Assembly (NCBI RefSeq): GCF_021545335.1
Contig: NZ_CP089312.1
Coordinates: 1,984,001 to 2,048,000, forward strand
Direction: 5' to 3'
Length of the DNA stretch: 64,000 bases
Origin: Streptomyces sp. GQFP
GTDB lineage: Bacteria; Actinomycetota; Actinomycetes; Streptomycetales; Streptomycetaceae
A program made the position numbers and the translations under genes. The notes beneath the pieces were generated by a model. The model was not told the DNA's origin. It ran no database searches and saw only the letters and a program-made list of their open reading frames with translations. Of this stretch, positions 44,271 through 54,826 are shown in pieces (positions within the stretch are counted from its first letter, which is position 1; each line of letters opens with the position of its first letter).

Positions 44271-45560
44271 GTCTGAACTCCCTTGTGCCGTGTGTGCTGA
44301 CGTGGGTGTGGAGGGGGTGGGTGTGGAGGGTGGAGGGGCTGTGCTCGGCGGAGGTGGGTGACCGAGGCCGCTGATCCCCCGAGCCAGTTGGGTGCGCACG
44401 CTGTCGAAGCGCAGAAGTTCCCCGAAGACCGACCGCAGGCCCTCGACCTCCGGCCCGCCGAGCAGCAGCCGTGCCTGCGCCTGGATGGCGGTCAGCGCCT
44501 GCCTGCCGGCGGGGTGCCGATCCTCGTGGTAGCCGTGCAGGACGGAGTCCCCGGCCGCTCCAGTGACCCGGGCGGCGAGCCGTGGGCCGAGGGCGGCGGA
44601 GTCCTGCAGCCCGAGGTTGAGTGCCTGTCCGCCGACCGGCATCTGGACGTGGGCTGCGTCGCCCGCCAGGAACACCCGGTGCATCCGGTAGCGGGCGGCC
44701 TGCCGCAGGGTGTCGTCGAACGCGCCCCGCCACAGCGGGCGGGCACCGCTGATGTCCTCACCGGTCACCTCGGCCCACGCCGCGGCGATCTCCGCGAACT
44801 CCGGCAGGCGGGTGCGTGATCGAGGCGCCCGCCCGTACACGTGCACCATGACCCGTGTGGTTCCGTCGGGCCAGCGGAAAGCGGTGGCGAGGCCGGCCTC
44901 GTGCCGCTCGAAGCGCCGGTCGGGGATGCGGACGCCGGCAATGTCCGCGCGGAGCATCTCCCGGGTGGCGGGCTGCCCGGGGAAGTCGAAGCCGGCCAAC
45001 TGGCGCACGGTGCTGCGTTCTCCGTCGCAGCCGACCGCGTACGCCGCCGACAGCCGCTCGGGGAGACCGCCCGGCCCCGCGGCCACCACCTCCACCCGGT
45101 CCGTGTGCTGGACGAGTCCGGTGACCGCCCGGCCGCGTCGGACGTCGGCGCCCAGTTCGACGGCCCACTCGTGGAGCATGGCCTCCATGCGGGTCTGCGG
45201 GCACTTCCACTGGCCGGCGTACGGATGACCGGGGTCGGCGGCCCTCAGGTCGAGCGGTATGCCGCCGAAGTGGCCGGTGCCGCCGTCGGGCAGCGGACCC
45301 AGCCTTTCGAGCAGCCCCCGTTCGGCGAGGACGTCCATCGTTCTGGCGTGCAGGGTGGAGGCCCTGGACTCGGCGGTCGGCTCGGCCAGTTGCTCCAGCA
45401 CGATCACCCGGGCAGCACCGCGGCGCAGTTCACCCGCCAGCATCAGGCCCGCCGGTCCGGCGCCGACGACCACGACATCGGTGTCCAGGGAACCGTCGGT
45501 GTACGAGGCCCCGGTCTCCGTTGCGGACTCCCGGGCCCGGCTCTCCAGCGCGTCCGCCAT
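43503..45560 (-). CDS. FAD monooxygenase-SDR fusion (UrdM/PgaM type)
   Basis: A 685-aa protein. Residues 1-400 are an aromatic FAD hydroxylase: VVVGAGPAGLMLAGEL, the VGCDGERSTVR loop and LAGDAAHVQMPVGGQ. Unlike the PgaE type, it lacks the C-terminal thioredoxin-like domain. A Pro/Thr/Ser linker (about residues 402-428) joins it to an SDR domain with TGSSRGIGRA, NNAGAT, Ser in ISSGLT and YAMTK. UrdM and PgaM have this layout; they act on ring oxidation and C-6 ketoreduction of angucyclines. The start is 3 bases after the aromatase stop. Confidence 0.9.
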
Positions 45561-45563
45561 GGT

Positions 45564-46514
45564 TCAGGCGCTCCGCGCTTCCGCGTACTCCTTGGCGTAT
45601 CCGAGAGTCGCCCTGCTGTTGTGGCCCAGGGCCTCCCGGACGAAGGAGCGGGCGGCCTCGACGTCGGCTTCGGGTCCCAGCACCCGCTGGATGTTCTCGC
45701 TGTTGATCACGACGGTGTGCTGGGAGGTCGCGGTGGTGACACCATCGGTGTCCTCCGCCAGCAGCCAGTAGCCGGTGTGCAGGGTCATCAGCGGAGGCAA
45801 GGTGGTCTGCTTGTACGCGATCCTGCGGTTCGGGAAGCAGACGCGTACCGACTCAGTGGTGTGCGTGGAGCCGTCCTTGGTGAGCGTGTCCATACGCAGC
45901 ACCTGGAGCCCCGGGGTGTCCTCGGAGAACTGGACGGCGGCGACGTGCGGCAGACGCTCGACCCACAGCTCGGCCTCGTTGAGGAAGTCGTAGACGTCCT
46001 TGGCCGCTCCGTCGATGCGGACGGTGTCCTCGAAGGACAGGGTCAGCTCGGCCGCCCCGGTCGCCAGCTCCATGTTCGCCTTGAGCGAGGCCAGTTCGGA
46101 GCGACTGTTGTGGTCGACCGCCTCGTCGATCCAGGCGAGCTTCCCGGGATCGTCGTCGATGGCCCGGTAGTCGTGCAGCAGGCGCAGTCGTGTGGTGGTC
46201 TCCCCGACGGGTTCCATGATCCAGGTGCCACCCATGTCGGCCACGGGCGGGGTGGAGACCTCCTGCCGGAACTCGATCCGACGGGCCTCGGGGTCCAGTG
46301 TGCGGCGCGACGACCAGTTCTTGGCCTCGCCGTTGGCGGTCGCCCAGATCCGGATGCGCTCCTCGTTCCCGTTGCGCTCGACGTAGTCGACGTACACCGA
46401 CGGCGGGAAGATGCGGGGCCAGTTCTCGACCTCCGCGAGCAGCCGGTAGACGTCCGAGGCCGGGGCCTCGACGGTGATCTCATGTTCGACCTGGCGCGCT
46501 GACTGCGGGTTCAT
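45564..46514 (-). CDS. Didomain aromatase/cyclase (UrdL/JadD type)
   Basis: A 316-aa protein of two START-like (Bet v1-fold) halves: residues 1-150 with ITVEAPASDVYRLLAEVENW, and 155-316 with VRIDGAAKDVYDFLNEAELW. Such enzymes close and aromatise the first ring of a reduced decaketide. It lies between the ketoreductase and the oxygenase-SDR gene, the same order as urdD-urdL-urdM. Confidence 0.92.
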   Translation of the reverse strand: MNPQSARQVEHEITVEAPASDVYRLLAEVENWPRIFPPSVYVDYVERNGNEERIRIWATANGEAKNWSSRRTLDPEARRIEFRQEVSTPPVADMGGTWIMEPVGETTTRLRLLHDYRAIDDDPGKLAWIDEAVDHNSRSELASLKANMELATGAAELTLSFEDTVRIDGAAKDVYDFLNEAELWVERLPHVAAVQFSEDTPGLQVLRMDTLTKDGSTHTTESVRVCFPNRRIAYKQTTLPPLMTLHTGYWLLAEDTDGVTTATSQHTVVINSENIQRVLGPEADVEAARSFVREALGHNSRATLGYAKEYAEARSA

Positions 46515-46532
46515 GAGGGTCCCCCTCCGGGA

Positions 46533-47318
46533 TCAGAAGTTGCCGAGGCCACCGCAGACGTTCAGGGCCTGCGAGGTGATGGATGAGGCGGTGTCGGAGG
46601 CCAGATAGCCGACGAGGCCGGCGACCTCCTCGGGGGTGGAGTAGCGGCCGAGCGGGATCTTGGCCTGGAACTTGTCGAGGATGGCCTCCTCGCTGGTGTC
46701 GTACGCGGTGGCGTAGCCCTGGCGGACGCGCTGGGCCATGGGGGTCTCGACGTAGCCGGGGCACACGGCGTTGACGGTGATGCCCGTGGGGGCCAGCTCG
46801 TTGCCCAGGGCCTTGGTGAAGCCGACGACGCCGTGTTTGGAGGCCGAGTACGGGGCGCCGAGCACGACGCCCTGCTTTCCGGCGGTGGAGGCGATGTTGA
46901 TGATCCGACCTCGGCTCTTGGCCCGCATGCCGCCCGTGGTCAGTACCTCGCGGGTCATCCGGAAGACGCTGTTGAGGTTGGTGTCGATCACGTCGAACCA
47001 GAGGTCGTCGGCGATGTCGGCCGTGACCCCGCCGCCGCTGCGTCCGGCGTTGTTCACCAGCACGTCGACCGGCCCGTACCGCTCGACGGCGGTCCGGACG
47101 AACCGCTCGACGTCCTCCTTGGACCGCACGTCACAGGCGACGCCGTCCACGTCCAGCCCCTCGTCGCGCAGTTCCTTGACGGTGCTGTTCACGCTGTCCT
47201 CGGTGCGGGCGCAGAGGTAGACCTGATGTCCTGCACCGGCCAGCACCCGGGCCGAGGCGAGGCCGATGCCGCTGGTCGCGCCGGTGATGAGGGCGACCTT
47301 GGCGTCCTGGTGTGTCAT
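46533..47318 (-). CDS. Polyketide C-9 ketoreductase
   Basis: A 261-aa SDR close to actinorhodin KR type enzymes: TGATSGIGLASARVL, NNAGRSGGG, Ser in NIASTAGKQG and YSASKHGV, so the catalytic Ser, Tyr and Lys are all intact. It reduces the C-9 keto group of the nascent chain using NADPH. It is 47 bases downstream of the ACP gene. Confidence 0.93.
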   Translation of the reverse strand: MTHQDAKVALITGATSGIGLASARVLAGAGHQVYLCARTEDSVNSTVKELRDEGLDVDGVACDVRSKEDVERFVRTAVERYGPVDVLVNNAGRSGGGVTADIADDLWFDVIDTNLNSVFRMTREVLTTGGMRAKSRGRIINIASTAGKQGVVLGAPYSASKHGVVGFTKALGNELAPTGITVNAVCPGYVETPMAQRVRQGYATAYDTSEEAILDKFQAKIPLGRYSTPEEVAGLVGYLASDTASSITSQALNVCGGLGNF

Positions 47319-47365
47319 GTGTGTCTCCTGGGGTGTCGGGTCGCGAGCAGCCTCGGGGCGAGGGC

Positions 47366-47632
47366 TCAGGTGGTCGGGACACCCGACACCTGTTCGGTGA
47401 TGGTTCCGATCAGACGGCGCGGGGTGAGGTCGTCGGTCATCGTGTCCTCGGCGAGGTCGATGCCGTATTCCCGCTCGATGCGGCCGAAGGTCTCCAGCAT
47501 CGCGAGGGACTCGTAGCCCAGCGCCGTGAACTCGGTGTCGAGGATGTCTCCGTCGAGATCGACGGCGTCGTCCGTACCGGCGCCCTCACGCAGGATGCGT
47601 TTGAGGTCGTCGAGGGTGAAGCAGGCAGGCAT
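47366..47632 (-). CDS. Type II polyketide acyl carrier protein
   Basis: An 88-aa ACP with the phosphopantetheine Ser42 in LGYESLAML. It carries the growing chain. It sits between the chain-length factor and the ketoreductase genes. A gap of about 170 GC-rich bases without a gene precedes it. No phosphopantetheinyl transferase gene is in the window. Confidence 0.93.
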   Translation of the reverse strand: MPACFTLDDLKRILREGAGTDDAVDLDGDILDTEFTALGYESLAMLETFGRIEREYGIDLAEDTMTDDLTPRRLIGTITEQVSGVPTT

Positions 47633-47805
47633 GGCGGTGGTCCTTCCCGGGGTTCGGTTCGGGGCATGGACGAGCAACTTGCGTGCAGCAAAAGGGAGTT
47701 GCCGCATGCTCAGGAGTGCGGCCGGAGGTCGGCCGGGTCTTGGGGCCCAGGGCTTCCGGCCCGGGCCCACGGTCGAGGGCGCGGGTCCGCGCCGCCGGCC
47801 CGGTG

Positions 47806-49047
47806 TCAGGTGACCGCGGCCCGTACGACCATCGCGGAGTTGAACCCGCCGTGGCCGCGGGCCAGTACGAGGGCCGAGCGCACCGGCTGCCGGCGCGTCT
47901 CGGTGACCAGATCCAGGTCGTACTCGTCCGACGGGGAGGTGTGCACGGTGGGCGGGATCACCCCGTCGCGGATCGTGAGGCAAGCGGTCGCCAGGTCCAG
48001 GGGGGCCGCGCCGGAGTACAGGCGGCCGGTCATCGTCTTGGGCACGGTGACCGGTACTCGCCGGGGGCCGAAGACCTTGCAGAGCGCCTCGGCCTCCAGC
48101 CGGTCCGGCTCCGGCAGCCCGGCGGCGTCGGCGAAGACGACGTCGATGGCGGCTGGATCCGTGTCCGCGTCGGCGAGGGCGAGTTCGACGGCCCGGCGCA
48201 GCCCCGGCTCGCGCCCGCTGTCCGGTGCGGGGTCGAAGGTGGCGGCGTATCCCGCGATCTCACCGTAGATCCGTTCGGCACCGCGGGCGCGAGCGTGCTC
48301 GGCGCTCTCCAGCACGAGCAGGGCGCCTCCCTCACCGGGCACGTAGCCCCGGGCGTCCGCGTCGAACGGCAGATAGGCGCGCTCGGGTTCGTCGCTGGTA
48401 CTCAGTCCTCCGCCGGCGAGCTGGGCGACCCAGCCCCAGGAGCAGAGCGAGGCGTCGACGGCACCGGACATGATCAGCGGGGTCCCCTTACGGATCTGCC
48501 GACGGGCCTGCGCCACCGCGTCCAGGCCGCCCGCCTGGTCACTGACCACGACGCCGCTGGGGCCCCGCATCCCGTGTCGGATGGAGATCTGCCCGCTGTT
48601 GACGGCGTAGAACCAGGCGAACGACTGGTACGCGCTCACGTACTTGCCGCCTTTGCTCCACAGCGCCCGTAACTCCTTCTGGCCGAACTCGAAGCCGCCC
48701 GCGTGGCTGGCGGTGATGACCCCCATGGCGTAGTCGGCCATCTCCGCGGGTGTCACACCGGCATCGGCGAGAGCCCAGTCCGCGCTCACCAGCGAGAGCC
48801 GCGTCATCCGGTCGGTCTGCGGCAGCAGCCTGCCGGGCAGCTCTTCCTCGGCCTTGAAGCCCTTGATCTCACCGGCCAGCCGGGCCGGATAGCCGGAGGA
48901 GGCGAACCTCGACAGCGGGCCGATCCCGCTGTCCCCGCTCAGCGTCGCCGACCAATACCGGTCCAGGCCCAGGCCGTTGGGTGCGGCGACTCCGATGCCG
49001 GTCACCACCACCCGGGTGGGCTCGCGCGCCGAGGTGTCCGCCCCCAT
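47806..49047 (-). CDS. Polyketide chain-length factor (KS-beta)
   Basis: A 413-aa ketosynthase-like subunit in which the active-site Cys is replaced by Gln171 (VVVSDQAGGLD), the mark of chain-length factors that start chains by decarboxylation. It pairs with KS-alpha to set the decaketide length. Its ATG overlaps the last base of the KS-alpha stop. Codon 126 is TTA (48670-48672), so translation should need the bldA tRNA. Confidence 0.94.
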   Translation of the reverse strand: MGADTSAREPTRVVVTGIGVAAPNGLGLDRYWSATLSGDSGIGPLSRFASSGYPARLAGEIKGFKAEEELPGRLLPQTDRMTRLSLVSADWALADAGVTPAEMADYAMGVITASHAGGFEFGQKELRALWSKGGKYVSAYQSFAWFYAVNSGQISIRHGMRGPSGVVVSDQAGGLDAVAQARRQIRKGTPLIMSGAVDASLCSWGWVAQLAGGGLSTSDEPERAYLPFDADARGYVPGEGGALLVLESAEHARARGAERIYGEIAGYAATFDPAPDSGREPGLRRAVELALADADTDPAAIDVVFADAAGLPEPDRLEAEALCKVFGPRRVPVTVPKTMTGRLYSGAAPLDLATACLTIRDGVIPPTVHTSPSDEYDLDLVTETRRQPVRSALVLARGHGGFNSAMVVRAAVT

Positions 49048-50327
49048 CAATCGCTCCTTCCGGGTCCGGTCAGCACGATCGCGCTCTGGAAGCCGCCGAA
49101 TCCGCTGCCCACCGACAGCACTGTGTCGGTGGTGTGCTCCCGCGCGGTGACCGGTACGTAGTCCAGGTCGCACTCGGGGTCCCGCTGGTGGAGATTGGCC
49201 GTCGGCGGCACGACGTCGTGCTCGATGGCCAGTGCGGACGCGGCGATCTCGATCGAGCCGATGGCGCCCAAAGAGTGCCCGACCATCGACTTGATGGAGC
49301 TGACCGGGACGTCGTAGGCACGCTCGCCCAGACTTCGCTTGAACGCGGCGGTCTCGTGCCGGTCGTTCTGCTTGGTGCCCGAGCCGTGCGCGTTGATGTA
49401 GTCGATGTCCTGCGGGGCGAGCCGGGCCTCGTCCAGGGCGACCCGGATCGCCTCGGCCATCTCGCGGCCGTCCGGACGCAGACCGGTCATATGGAAGGCG
49501 TTGCTCCGCGTCGCGTACCCGGCGATCTCCGCGTAGACGTGCGCGCCACGTCGCCGCGCGCTCTCCAGCTCCTCCAGGACGAAGACCGCGGAGCCCTCGC
49601 CCAGGACGAAGCCATTGCGGCTGGCGTCGAAGGGCCGGGAGGCGTGCTCGGCGTCGTCGTTACGTGGGGTGGTCGCCTTGATCGCGTCGAAGCAGGCCAC
49701 GGTGATCGGGGAGATGGGTGCGTCCGAGGCGCCCGCGACCATGACGTCGGCGGAGCCCTCCCGGATCAGTTCGGTGGCGTATCCCACCGAGTCCAGCCCC
49801 GAGGTGCAGCCGGTCGACACCACCGTGTTCGGCCCCTCGGCGCCCACGGCCCAGGCCACCTCAACCGCGAACGAGCTGGGGACGAGGTAGTTGTACAGGT
49901 GCGGCACCGCGTAGCGGTGGTCCACGAGGTCCAGCCGTCCGCCGTCACTGACTGTGCGGTACTCCTCGTCGAGTCCCATGGTGGCGCCGACGGCGCTGCC
50001 GATGGTCACGCCGGTCCGGTGCGGGTCGAGCGTGGCGAACTCCAGCCCGCTGTCGGTGACGGCCTCGCGGGCCGTGACCACCGCCAGCTGCGCCGCCCGG
50101 TCCGTCCGCCTGATCTCCTGGGGGCTCAGTCCGTGCAGCTCCGGATCGAAGTCGATCTCGGCCGCGACCTGGGAACGGAATGCCGACGGGTCGAAGAAGG
50201 AGATGCGGCGGGTCGCGGTGCGCCCATCCGTCAGCAACTGCCAGAAGTTCTTGGTGCCCACTCCGCCGGGGGCTGTCACGCCGATGCCCGTGATGGCCAC
50301 CCGGCGGCGGGACGGGGAGACGCTCAT
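49047..50327 (-). CDS. Polyketide ketosynthase alpha subunit
   Basis: A 426-aa ketosynthase with catalytic Cys174 in [11 protein letters not shown] and His residues in NAHGSGT and GHSLGA. It condenses malonyl units with the chain-length factor. Its ATG overlaps the stop of the upstream cyclase gene (ATGA). Order and coupling with the CLF are standard for type II clusters. Confidence 0.95.
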   Translation of the reverse strand: MSVSPSRRRVAITGIGVTAPGGVGTKNFWQLLTDGRTATRRISFFDPSAFRSQVAAEIDFDPELHGLSPQEIRRTDRAAQLAVVTAREAVTDSGLEFATLDPHRTGVTIGSAVGATMGLDEEYRTVSDGGRLDLVDHRYAVPHLYNYLVPSSFAVEVAWAVGAEGPNTVVSTGCTSGLDSVGYATELIREGSADVMVAGASDAPISPITVACFDAIKATTPRNDDAEHASRPFDASRNGFVLGEGSAVFVLEELESARRRGAHVYAEIAGYATRSNAFHMTGLRPDGREMAEAIRVALDEARLAPQDIDYINAHGSGTKQNDRHETAAFKRSLGERAYDVPVSSIKSMVGHSLGAIGSIEIAASALAIEHDVVPPTANLHQRDPECDLDYVPVTAREHTTDTVLSVGSGFGGFQSAIVLTGPGRSD

Positions 50328-50650
50328 CGCGCGCTCCAGTCGTAGAAGCGCTGCGCCATGGCGTCGGAGGGCGAACGCCAGGTGGCAGGGTCGTAGGCCT
50401 CGATGAAGGGCTTCAGATCCTCGCTGATGCCGACGAATCGCGGGTCGGTCTTCGCCTTCTCGATGCGCTCGCCGCCGTCCTGCGTGTCGAAGTCCTGCAG
50501 GTGGAAGTAGAGACCCTTGTACGAGTAGAGCTGCCTGCGACGGGTGCCCATGAGGTGCGGCATGTCGGTGCGGTCGAACTCTGCGAAGAGCTGCGCGACA
50601 TCGCCGGCCGACGTGAGGTCCATCCGAGCGACTATCAGAGTGCTGTGCAT
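50324..50650 (-). CDS. Polyketide cyclase (UrdF/JadI, TcmI family)
   Basis: A 108-aa ferredoxin-like dimeric cyclase. Family segments are [33 protein letters not shown] and MAQRFYDW. In angucycline pathways this subunit directs the bent fourth-ring closure. It lies directly before KS-alpha with a 4-base overlap, as urdF before urdA. Confidence 0.92.
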   Translation of the reverse strand: MHSTLIVARMDLTSAGDVAQLFAEFDRTDMPHLMGTRRRQLYSYKGLYFHLQDFDTQDGGERIEKAKTDPRFVGISEDLKPFIEAYDPATWRSPSDAMAQRFYDWSAR

Positions 50651-50744
50651 CTTTCCCTCTCCGGTTCCTGGTGCCTGCTCGTCGGGGTGGGGGTGCGGGG
50701 TGAGCTTCTTCCATGCGCGAAGGGCTCCATCGGGGCGAAGACCT

Positions 50745-52229
50745 TCATCGTGGCGAGCCGAACCAGCGGCCCAGGGCCATGGGCAGGTCGTGGTGGCTGC
50801 CGGGTGCCGCCCAGGCGACATGTCCGTCGGGGCGCAGGAGCACCGCCGCCGTGCCGTGGAGCGGGCTGCCCGCAGGCACGTCGTACGGGGTGGCGGTGAC
50901 GACGTCGATCCGGTCGGACCATCCCTCCGCCCGCTGACGCAGCCAGGTGCTGGCCTCCAGGTCGAGCAGCACACCGCGCCCTGCGCGTAGCAGTTCGGTG
51001 CTGCTGGTCGCCCGTCCGTCGCAGTCCAGCCGCAGGTGGGGCATGCGCGTCCCCAGCAGAGGATGGCTCCCGGTGCCGACGTCGTAGCGGATGTCCAGTC
51101 CACTCACCTTGGCTGCCAGATGCCGGCTGACGTCGTCGTTCCGGACCATCTCCGACAGCACGTCGCGCAGTGGTCCGACATCGGCTCCGCCCAGGATGAG
51201 CAGGCTCTGTGCCTTGGTGTTCTCCAGCAGCCTGCGGCCGACCTCGTGGCGTTCGGTGTGGTAGGTGTCGAGCAGGTCGGCGGGGGCGCCGCCTCGGAGT
51301 ACCGCAGCGAGCTTCCAGCCCAGGTTCGCGGCGTCCTGCAGACCCGTGTTCATGCCCTGGCCGCCGGCGGGCAGATGGACGTGGGCGGCGTCGCCGGCCA
51401 GCAGCACCCGGCCCCGCCGGTACTCTGTGGCCAGACGGGCGGCGTCGCCGAAGGCACTGACCCAGACCGGTTCGGCGTGCGAGATGTCGATGCCGGTGAG
51501 CCGCTTCCAGGCGTCGGCCACCTCCGCGAAGGCCGGGGGCTCGGTGCGCCGCTGGGGCCGCGTGTCCCGTTCGGAGACGATGATGCGGTGCGCGCCGTCG
51601 GGCAGTCTGGCCACCATCACCATGCCGCCGGACAACTGCTCGCCCACCATGCGTGGTTCGAGATCCACGCCGCGCAGGTCGGCCAGCAGGAGTTCGGTCG
51701 TGGCGGGGGTGCCCGGGAAGTCGAATCCGCCGGCCTTGCGCACCAGGCTGCGTCCTCCGTCGCAGCCCACAACGTACCGGGCACGCAGCGTCTCCTCACC
51801 CGAGGCTTCCCGGGTCCGTACGGTGACGCCGGATCCGTCGTCCTCGAGGGACAGGAACTCGCTGCCCCGGCGGATGTCGGCACCCAGTTCCCGTGCCCAC
51901 TCCTCCAGCGCTGCCTCCGTCACGGACTGGGGCACGGTCTTCGCGGCCTGATGAAAGCCGCCGAGCACCCCGAGGTCCAGGCCGATTCCGCCGAAGTGGC
52001 CCTGATTCCCGTACTCGATCTCGCCCGCCTGGTGGCGGCTCAGGCGCGGCAGGAGGCCTCGCTGGTCGAAGAGTTCAACGGTGCGGATCGTCATGCCGAT
52101 CCCCCGGGACTCACCGGTGCGCCGCGGGAGGCTCTCCAGGACGGTGACGCCGATCCCCGCGAGACGTAACTCCCCCGCCAGCATGAGTCCCACAGGCCCT
52201 GCGCCGATAATGAGCACCGAAGTGTCCAT
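50745..52229 (-). CDS. FAD-dependent aromatic monooxygenase (UrdE/PgaE type)
   Basis: A 494-aa hydroxylase with IIGAGPVGLMLAGEL, VGCDGGRSLVRKA and the FAD segment LAGDAAHVHLPAGGQGMNTG, plus the C-terminal thioredoxin-like domain typical of PgaE and RdmE relatives. UrdE/PgaE hydroxylates C-12 and C-12b of prejadomycin-type intermediates. The ATG at 52229 has GGAGAGG upstream. Codon 21 is TTA (52167-52169). It is 17 bases downstream of the biotin carboxylase gene. Confidence 0.93.
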   Translation of the reverse strand: MDTSVLIIGAGPVGLMLAGELRLAGIGVTVLESLPRRTGESRGIGMTIRTVELFDQRGLLPRLSRHQAGEIEYGNQGHFGGIGLDLGVLGGFHQAAKTVPQSVTEAALEEWARELGADIRRGSEFLSLEDDGSGVTVRTREASGEETLRARYVVGCDGGRSLVRKAGGFDFPGTPATTELLLADLRGVDLEPRMVGEQLSGGMVMVARLPDGAHRIIVSERDTRPQRRTEPPAFAEVADAWKRLTGIDISHAEPVWVSAFGDAARLATEYRRGRVLLAGDAAHVHLPAGGQGMNTGLQDAANLGWKLAAVLRGGAPADLLDTYHTERHEVGRRLLENTKAQSLLILGGADVGPLRDVLSEMVRNDDVSRHLAAKVSGLDIRYDVGTGSHPLLGTRMPHLRLDCDGRATSSTELLRAGRGVLLDLEASTWLRQRAEGWSDRIDVVTATPYDVPAGSPLHGTAAVLLRPDGHVAWAAPGSHHDLPMALGRWFGSPR

Positions 52230-52246
52230 GTTCCTCTCCAAGGTTG

Positions 52247-54019
52247 TCAGTCCTTGATCTCGCAGATGGGGGCGCCGGAGGCGACGGAGGCACTCACCTC
52301 CGCGGCCAGGCCCTTGACGGTGCCGGCCTTGTGGGCGTTGAGGGGCTGTTCCATCTTCATGGCCTCCAGGACGACGACCAGGTCGCCCTCCTTGACCTCC
52401 TGGCCCTCCTCGACGGCGACCTTGACGATGGTGCCCTGCATGGGGGAGGCGAGGGTGTCGCCGGAGGCCACCGGGCCGGACTTCTTGGCCGCGCGGCGCT
52501 TGGGCTTGGCCCCGGCGGCGAGGCCGGTGCGGGCCAGGGACATGCCCAGGGAGGACGGGAGGGAGACCTCCAGGCGTTTGCCGCCGACCTCGACGACGAT
52601 GGTCTCCCGGTCCGTCTCGTCCTCCGCGTCGGCGTCGGTCGGGGCGGCGAAGGGCTTGATCTCGTTGACGAACTCGGTCTCGATCCAGCGGGTGTGGACC
52701 GTGAAGGGGTCCTGGCTGCCGGTGAGTTCGGGGGCGAAGGCGGGGTCGGCGACGACCGCGCGGTGGAAGGGGATCGCGGTGGCCATGCCCTCCACCTGGA
52801 ACTCCGCCAGCGCACGGGCGGCGCGCTGGAGGGCCTGTTCGCGGGTGGCGCCGGTGACGATCAGCTTGGCGAGGAGGGAGTCCCAGGCCGGGCCGATGAC
52901 GCTGCCGGACTCGACGCCCGCGTCCAGGCGGACACCGGGGCCGGACGGCGGGGCGAAGGTGGTCACGGTGCCGGGGGCGGGCAGGAAGCCGCGGCCCGGG
53001 TCCTCGCCGTTGATGCGGAACTCGAAGGAATGGCCGCGCAGTTCCGGGTCGCCGTAGCCGAGTGCCTCGCCGTCGGCGATGCGGAACATCTCGCGTACGA
53101 GGTCGATGCCGGCGACCTCCTCGGTGACCGGGTGCTCGACCTGGAGGCGGGTGTTGACCTCCAGGAAGGAGATCGTGCCGTCCTGGCCGACGAGGAACTC
53201 CACCGTGCCGGCGCCGACGTAGCCGGCCTCCTTCAGGATCGCCTTCGAGGAGGCGTACAGCTCCGCGACCTGCTCCTCGGAGAGGAAGGGCGCCGGGGCC
53301 TCCTCCACCAACTTCTGGTGGCGGCGCTGGAGCGAGCAGTCACGCGTCGAGACGACGACCACGTTGCCGTGGGAGTCGGCCAGGCACTGGGTCTCCACGT
53401 GGCGGGGCTTGTCGAGGTAGCGCTCGACGAAGCACTCGCCGCGTCCGAAGGCGGCCACGGCCTCACGGACGGCGGAGTCGTACAGCTCCGGGACCTCTTC
53501 GAGGGTGCGGGCGACCTTCAGGCCGCGTCCGCCGCCGCCGAAGGCGGCCTTGATGGCGATGGGCAGGCCGTGCTCCTGGGCGAAGGCGACGACCTCGTCG
53601 GATCCGGAGACCGGGTCGGGCGTGCCGGCGACCAGCGGGGCACCGGCGCGCTGGGCGATGTGACGGGCGGCGACCTTGTCGCCGAGGTCACGGATGGCCT
53701 GCGGGGGCGGGCCGATCCAGGTCAGGCCGGCGTCGAGGACGGCCTGGGCGAAGTCGGCGTTCTCCGAGAGGAAGCCGTATCCGGGATGGATCGCGTCCGC
53801 CCCGGCGTCCTTGGCGGCTTGCAGCACCTTGGCGATGTCCAGATAACTGGTCGCCGGGGTGTCACCGCCCAGGGCGAACGCCTCATCCGCGGCGCGGACA
53901 TGCGACGCGTCCCGGTCCGGGTCGGCGTACACGGCCACGCTCGCGATTCCGGCATCCCGGCAGGCCCGGGCAACGCGGACAGCGATTTCGCCACGGTTGG
54001 CGATGAGCACCTTGCGCAC
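52247..54019 (-). CDS. Acyl-CoA carboxylase biotin carboxylase/biotin carrier (alpha) subunit
   Basis: A 590-aa protein with a GTG start and AGGAGA upstream. Domain order: biotin carboxylase N-terminal ([17 protein letters not shown]), ATP-grasp with glycine loop GGGGRG, and C-terminal biotin carrier with Lys555 in EAMKM. It carboxylates biotin and hands it to the beta subunit, giving malonyl-CoA for the polyketide. It is the first structural gene of the minus-strand unit, 99 bases downstream of the MarR gene. Confidence 0.93.
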   Translation of the reverse strand: MRKVLIANRGEIAVRVARACRDAGIASVAVYADPDRDASHVRAADEAFALGGDTPATSYLDIAKVLQAAKDAGADAIHPGYGFLSENADFAQAVLDAGLTWIGPPPQAIRDLGDKVAARHIAQRAGAPLVAGTPDPVSGSDEVVAFAQEHGLPIAIKAAFGGGGRGLKVARTLEEVPELYDSAVREAVAAFGRGECFVERYLDKPRHVETQCLADSHGNVVVVSTRDCSLQRRHQKLVEEAPAPFLSEEQVAELYASSKAILKEAGYVGAGTVEFLVGQDGTISFLEVNTRLQVEHPVTEEVAGIDLVREMFRIADGEALGYGDPELRGHSFEFRINGEDPGRGFLPAPGTVTTFAPPSGPGVRLDAGVESGSVIGPAWDSLLAKLIVTGATREQALQRAARALAEFQVEGMATAIPFHRAVVADPAFAPELTGSQDPFTVHTRWIETEFVNEIKPFAAPTDADAEDETDRETIVVEVGGKRLEVSLPSSLGMSLARTGLAAGAKPKRRAAKKSGPVASGDTLASPMQGTIVKVAVEEGQEVKEGDLVVVLEAMKMEQPLNAHKAGTVKGLAAEVSASVASGAPICEIKD

Positions 54020-54118
54020 GATGGCTCTCCTGGGATGACGGCAGCGGAGTGGAAGGTGCCCTGGCGGCTCGGCCTGATCAGGAAGTCGCGGTCGAAGGCC
54101 GTCGGCCACCGCTTCCCG

Positions 54119-54544
54119 CTACGCCTTCTCGATGTTTTCGGCAATCCGTGCGAGCACGTCGTTGGCTACGAGGAACTCACTTTCGGAGATACCGACGAGA
54201 GATGTGGCGGCGTGGGCGTTCACCAGCACTTCAGCCCGATCGTGCGCTGCTGCACCGGCATCGGTGAGTTTGACGGAATCACCTGCTACGGAAATCCATC
54301 CGCGACTACCGAAATCGTCGACGATCGACTGGTAGGAATCGACTCCGTCGACCGCCAGAAAAGGAGCGAACGAGTCATCGATGGCGGCTACCGTGTCCAC
54401 GTTGATGCTGATGGCATGCAGCACCTGCCACTGCCGGCGATTCAGGTTTTCACCGGACAGCGCCCGCCCAGTCGCCTCGTCGAACAACTGGTGCAGATGC
54501 AGAAACCAGTAACCAATGCGCTTCGTCGTGTTCTGCTGGAGCAT
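54119..54544 (-). CDS. MarR-family-like winged-helix regulator
   Basis: A protein of about 141 aa with a helix-rich N-terminus (RIGYWFLHLHQLFDEATGR), the recognition region LNRRQWQVLHAI, and a wing segment (DFGSRGWISVAGDSVKLTDAG). It is most like MarR regulators; sequence around the second helix is diverged. Start is uncertain (ATG 54544 or GTG 54556); ribosome-binding sequence is weak. Its place directly upstream of the carboxylase and polyketide genes suggests cluster control, perhaps answering to the product. Confidence 0.7.
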   Translation of the reverse strand: MLQQNTTKRIGYWFLHLHQLFDEATGRALSGENLNRRQWQVLHAISINVDTVAAIDDSFAPFLAVDGVDSYQSIVDDFGSRGWISVAGDSVKLTDAGAAAHDRAEVLVNAHAATSLVGISESEFLVANDVLARIAENIEKA

Positions 54545-54826
54545 GAGGAGCAGCACCTGCCTAGACACACGAGAGACACCCCGACGGGAGTCTCGGAGAA
54601 ATGGTTTCACGGTCGATGACCGCAATCCGATCCTGGCATCCGGAAGAGAGAGACACAAGGACGGACCGGAAAACCTACGGCGCAACCGCAGTATGGGAAC
54701 TCAATCTCTCAGAGAAAGATCTTCGTGCTGTTTCCGGACAAGCAGAACGCCGCCCGGACCGATATCGGCGGACGGCGCCCGTAGACATGGCGAGCACAGC
54801 ATGAATTCTGCCGCACTCAAGGGGAC

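Noticed and set aside
52244..54619. A 791-codon open frame antisense to the biotin carboxylase gene
   Set aside because: It is the usual high-GC shadow frame. The minus strand encodes a complete, conserved carboxylase with all motifs.
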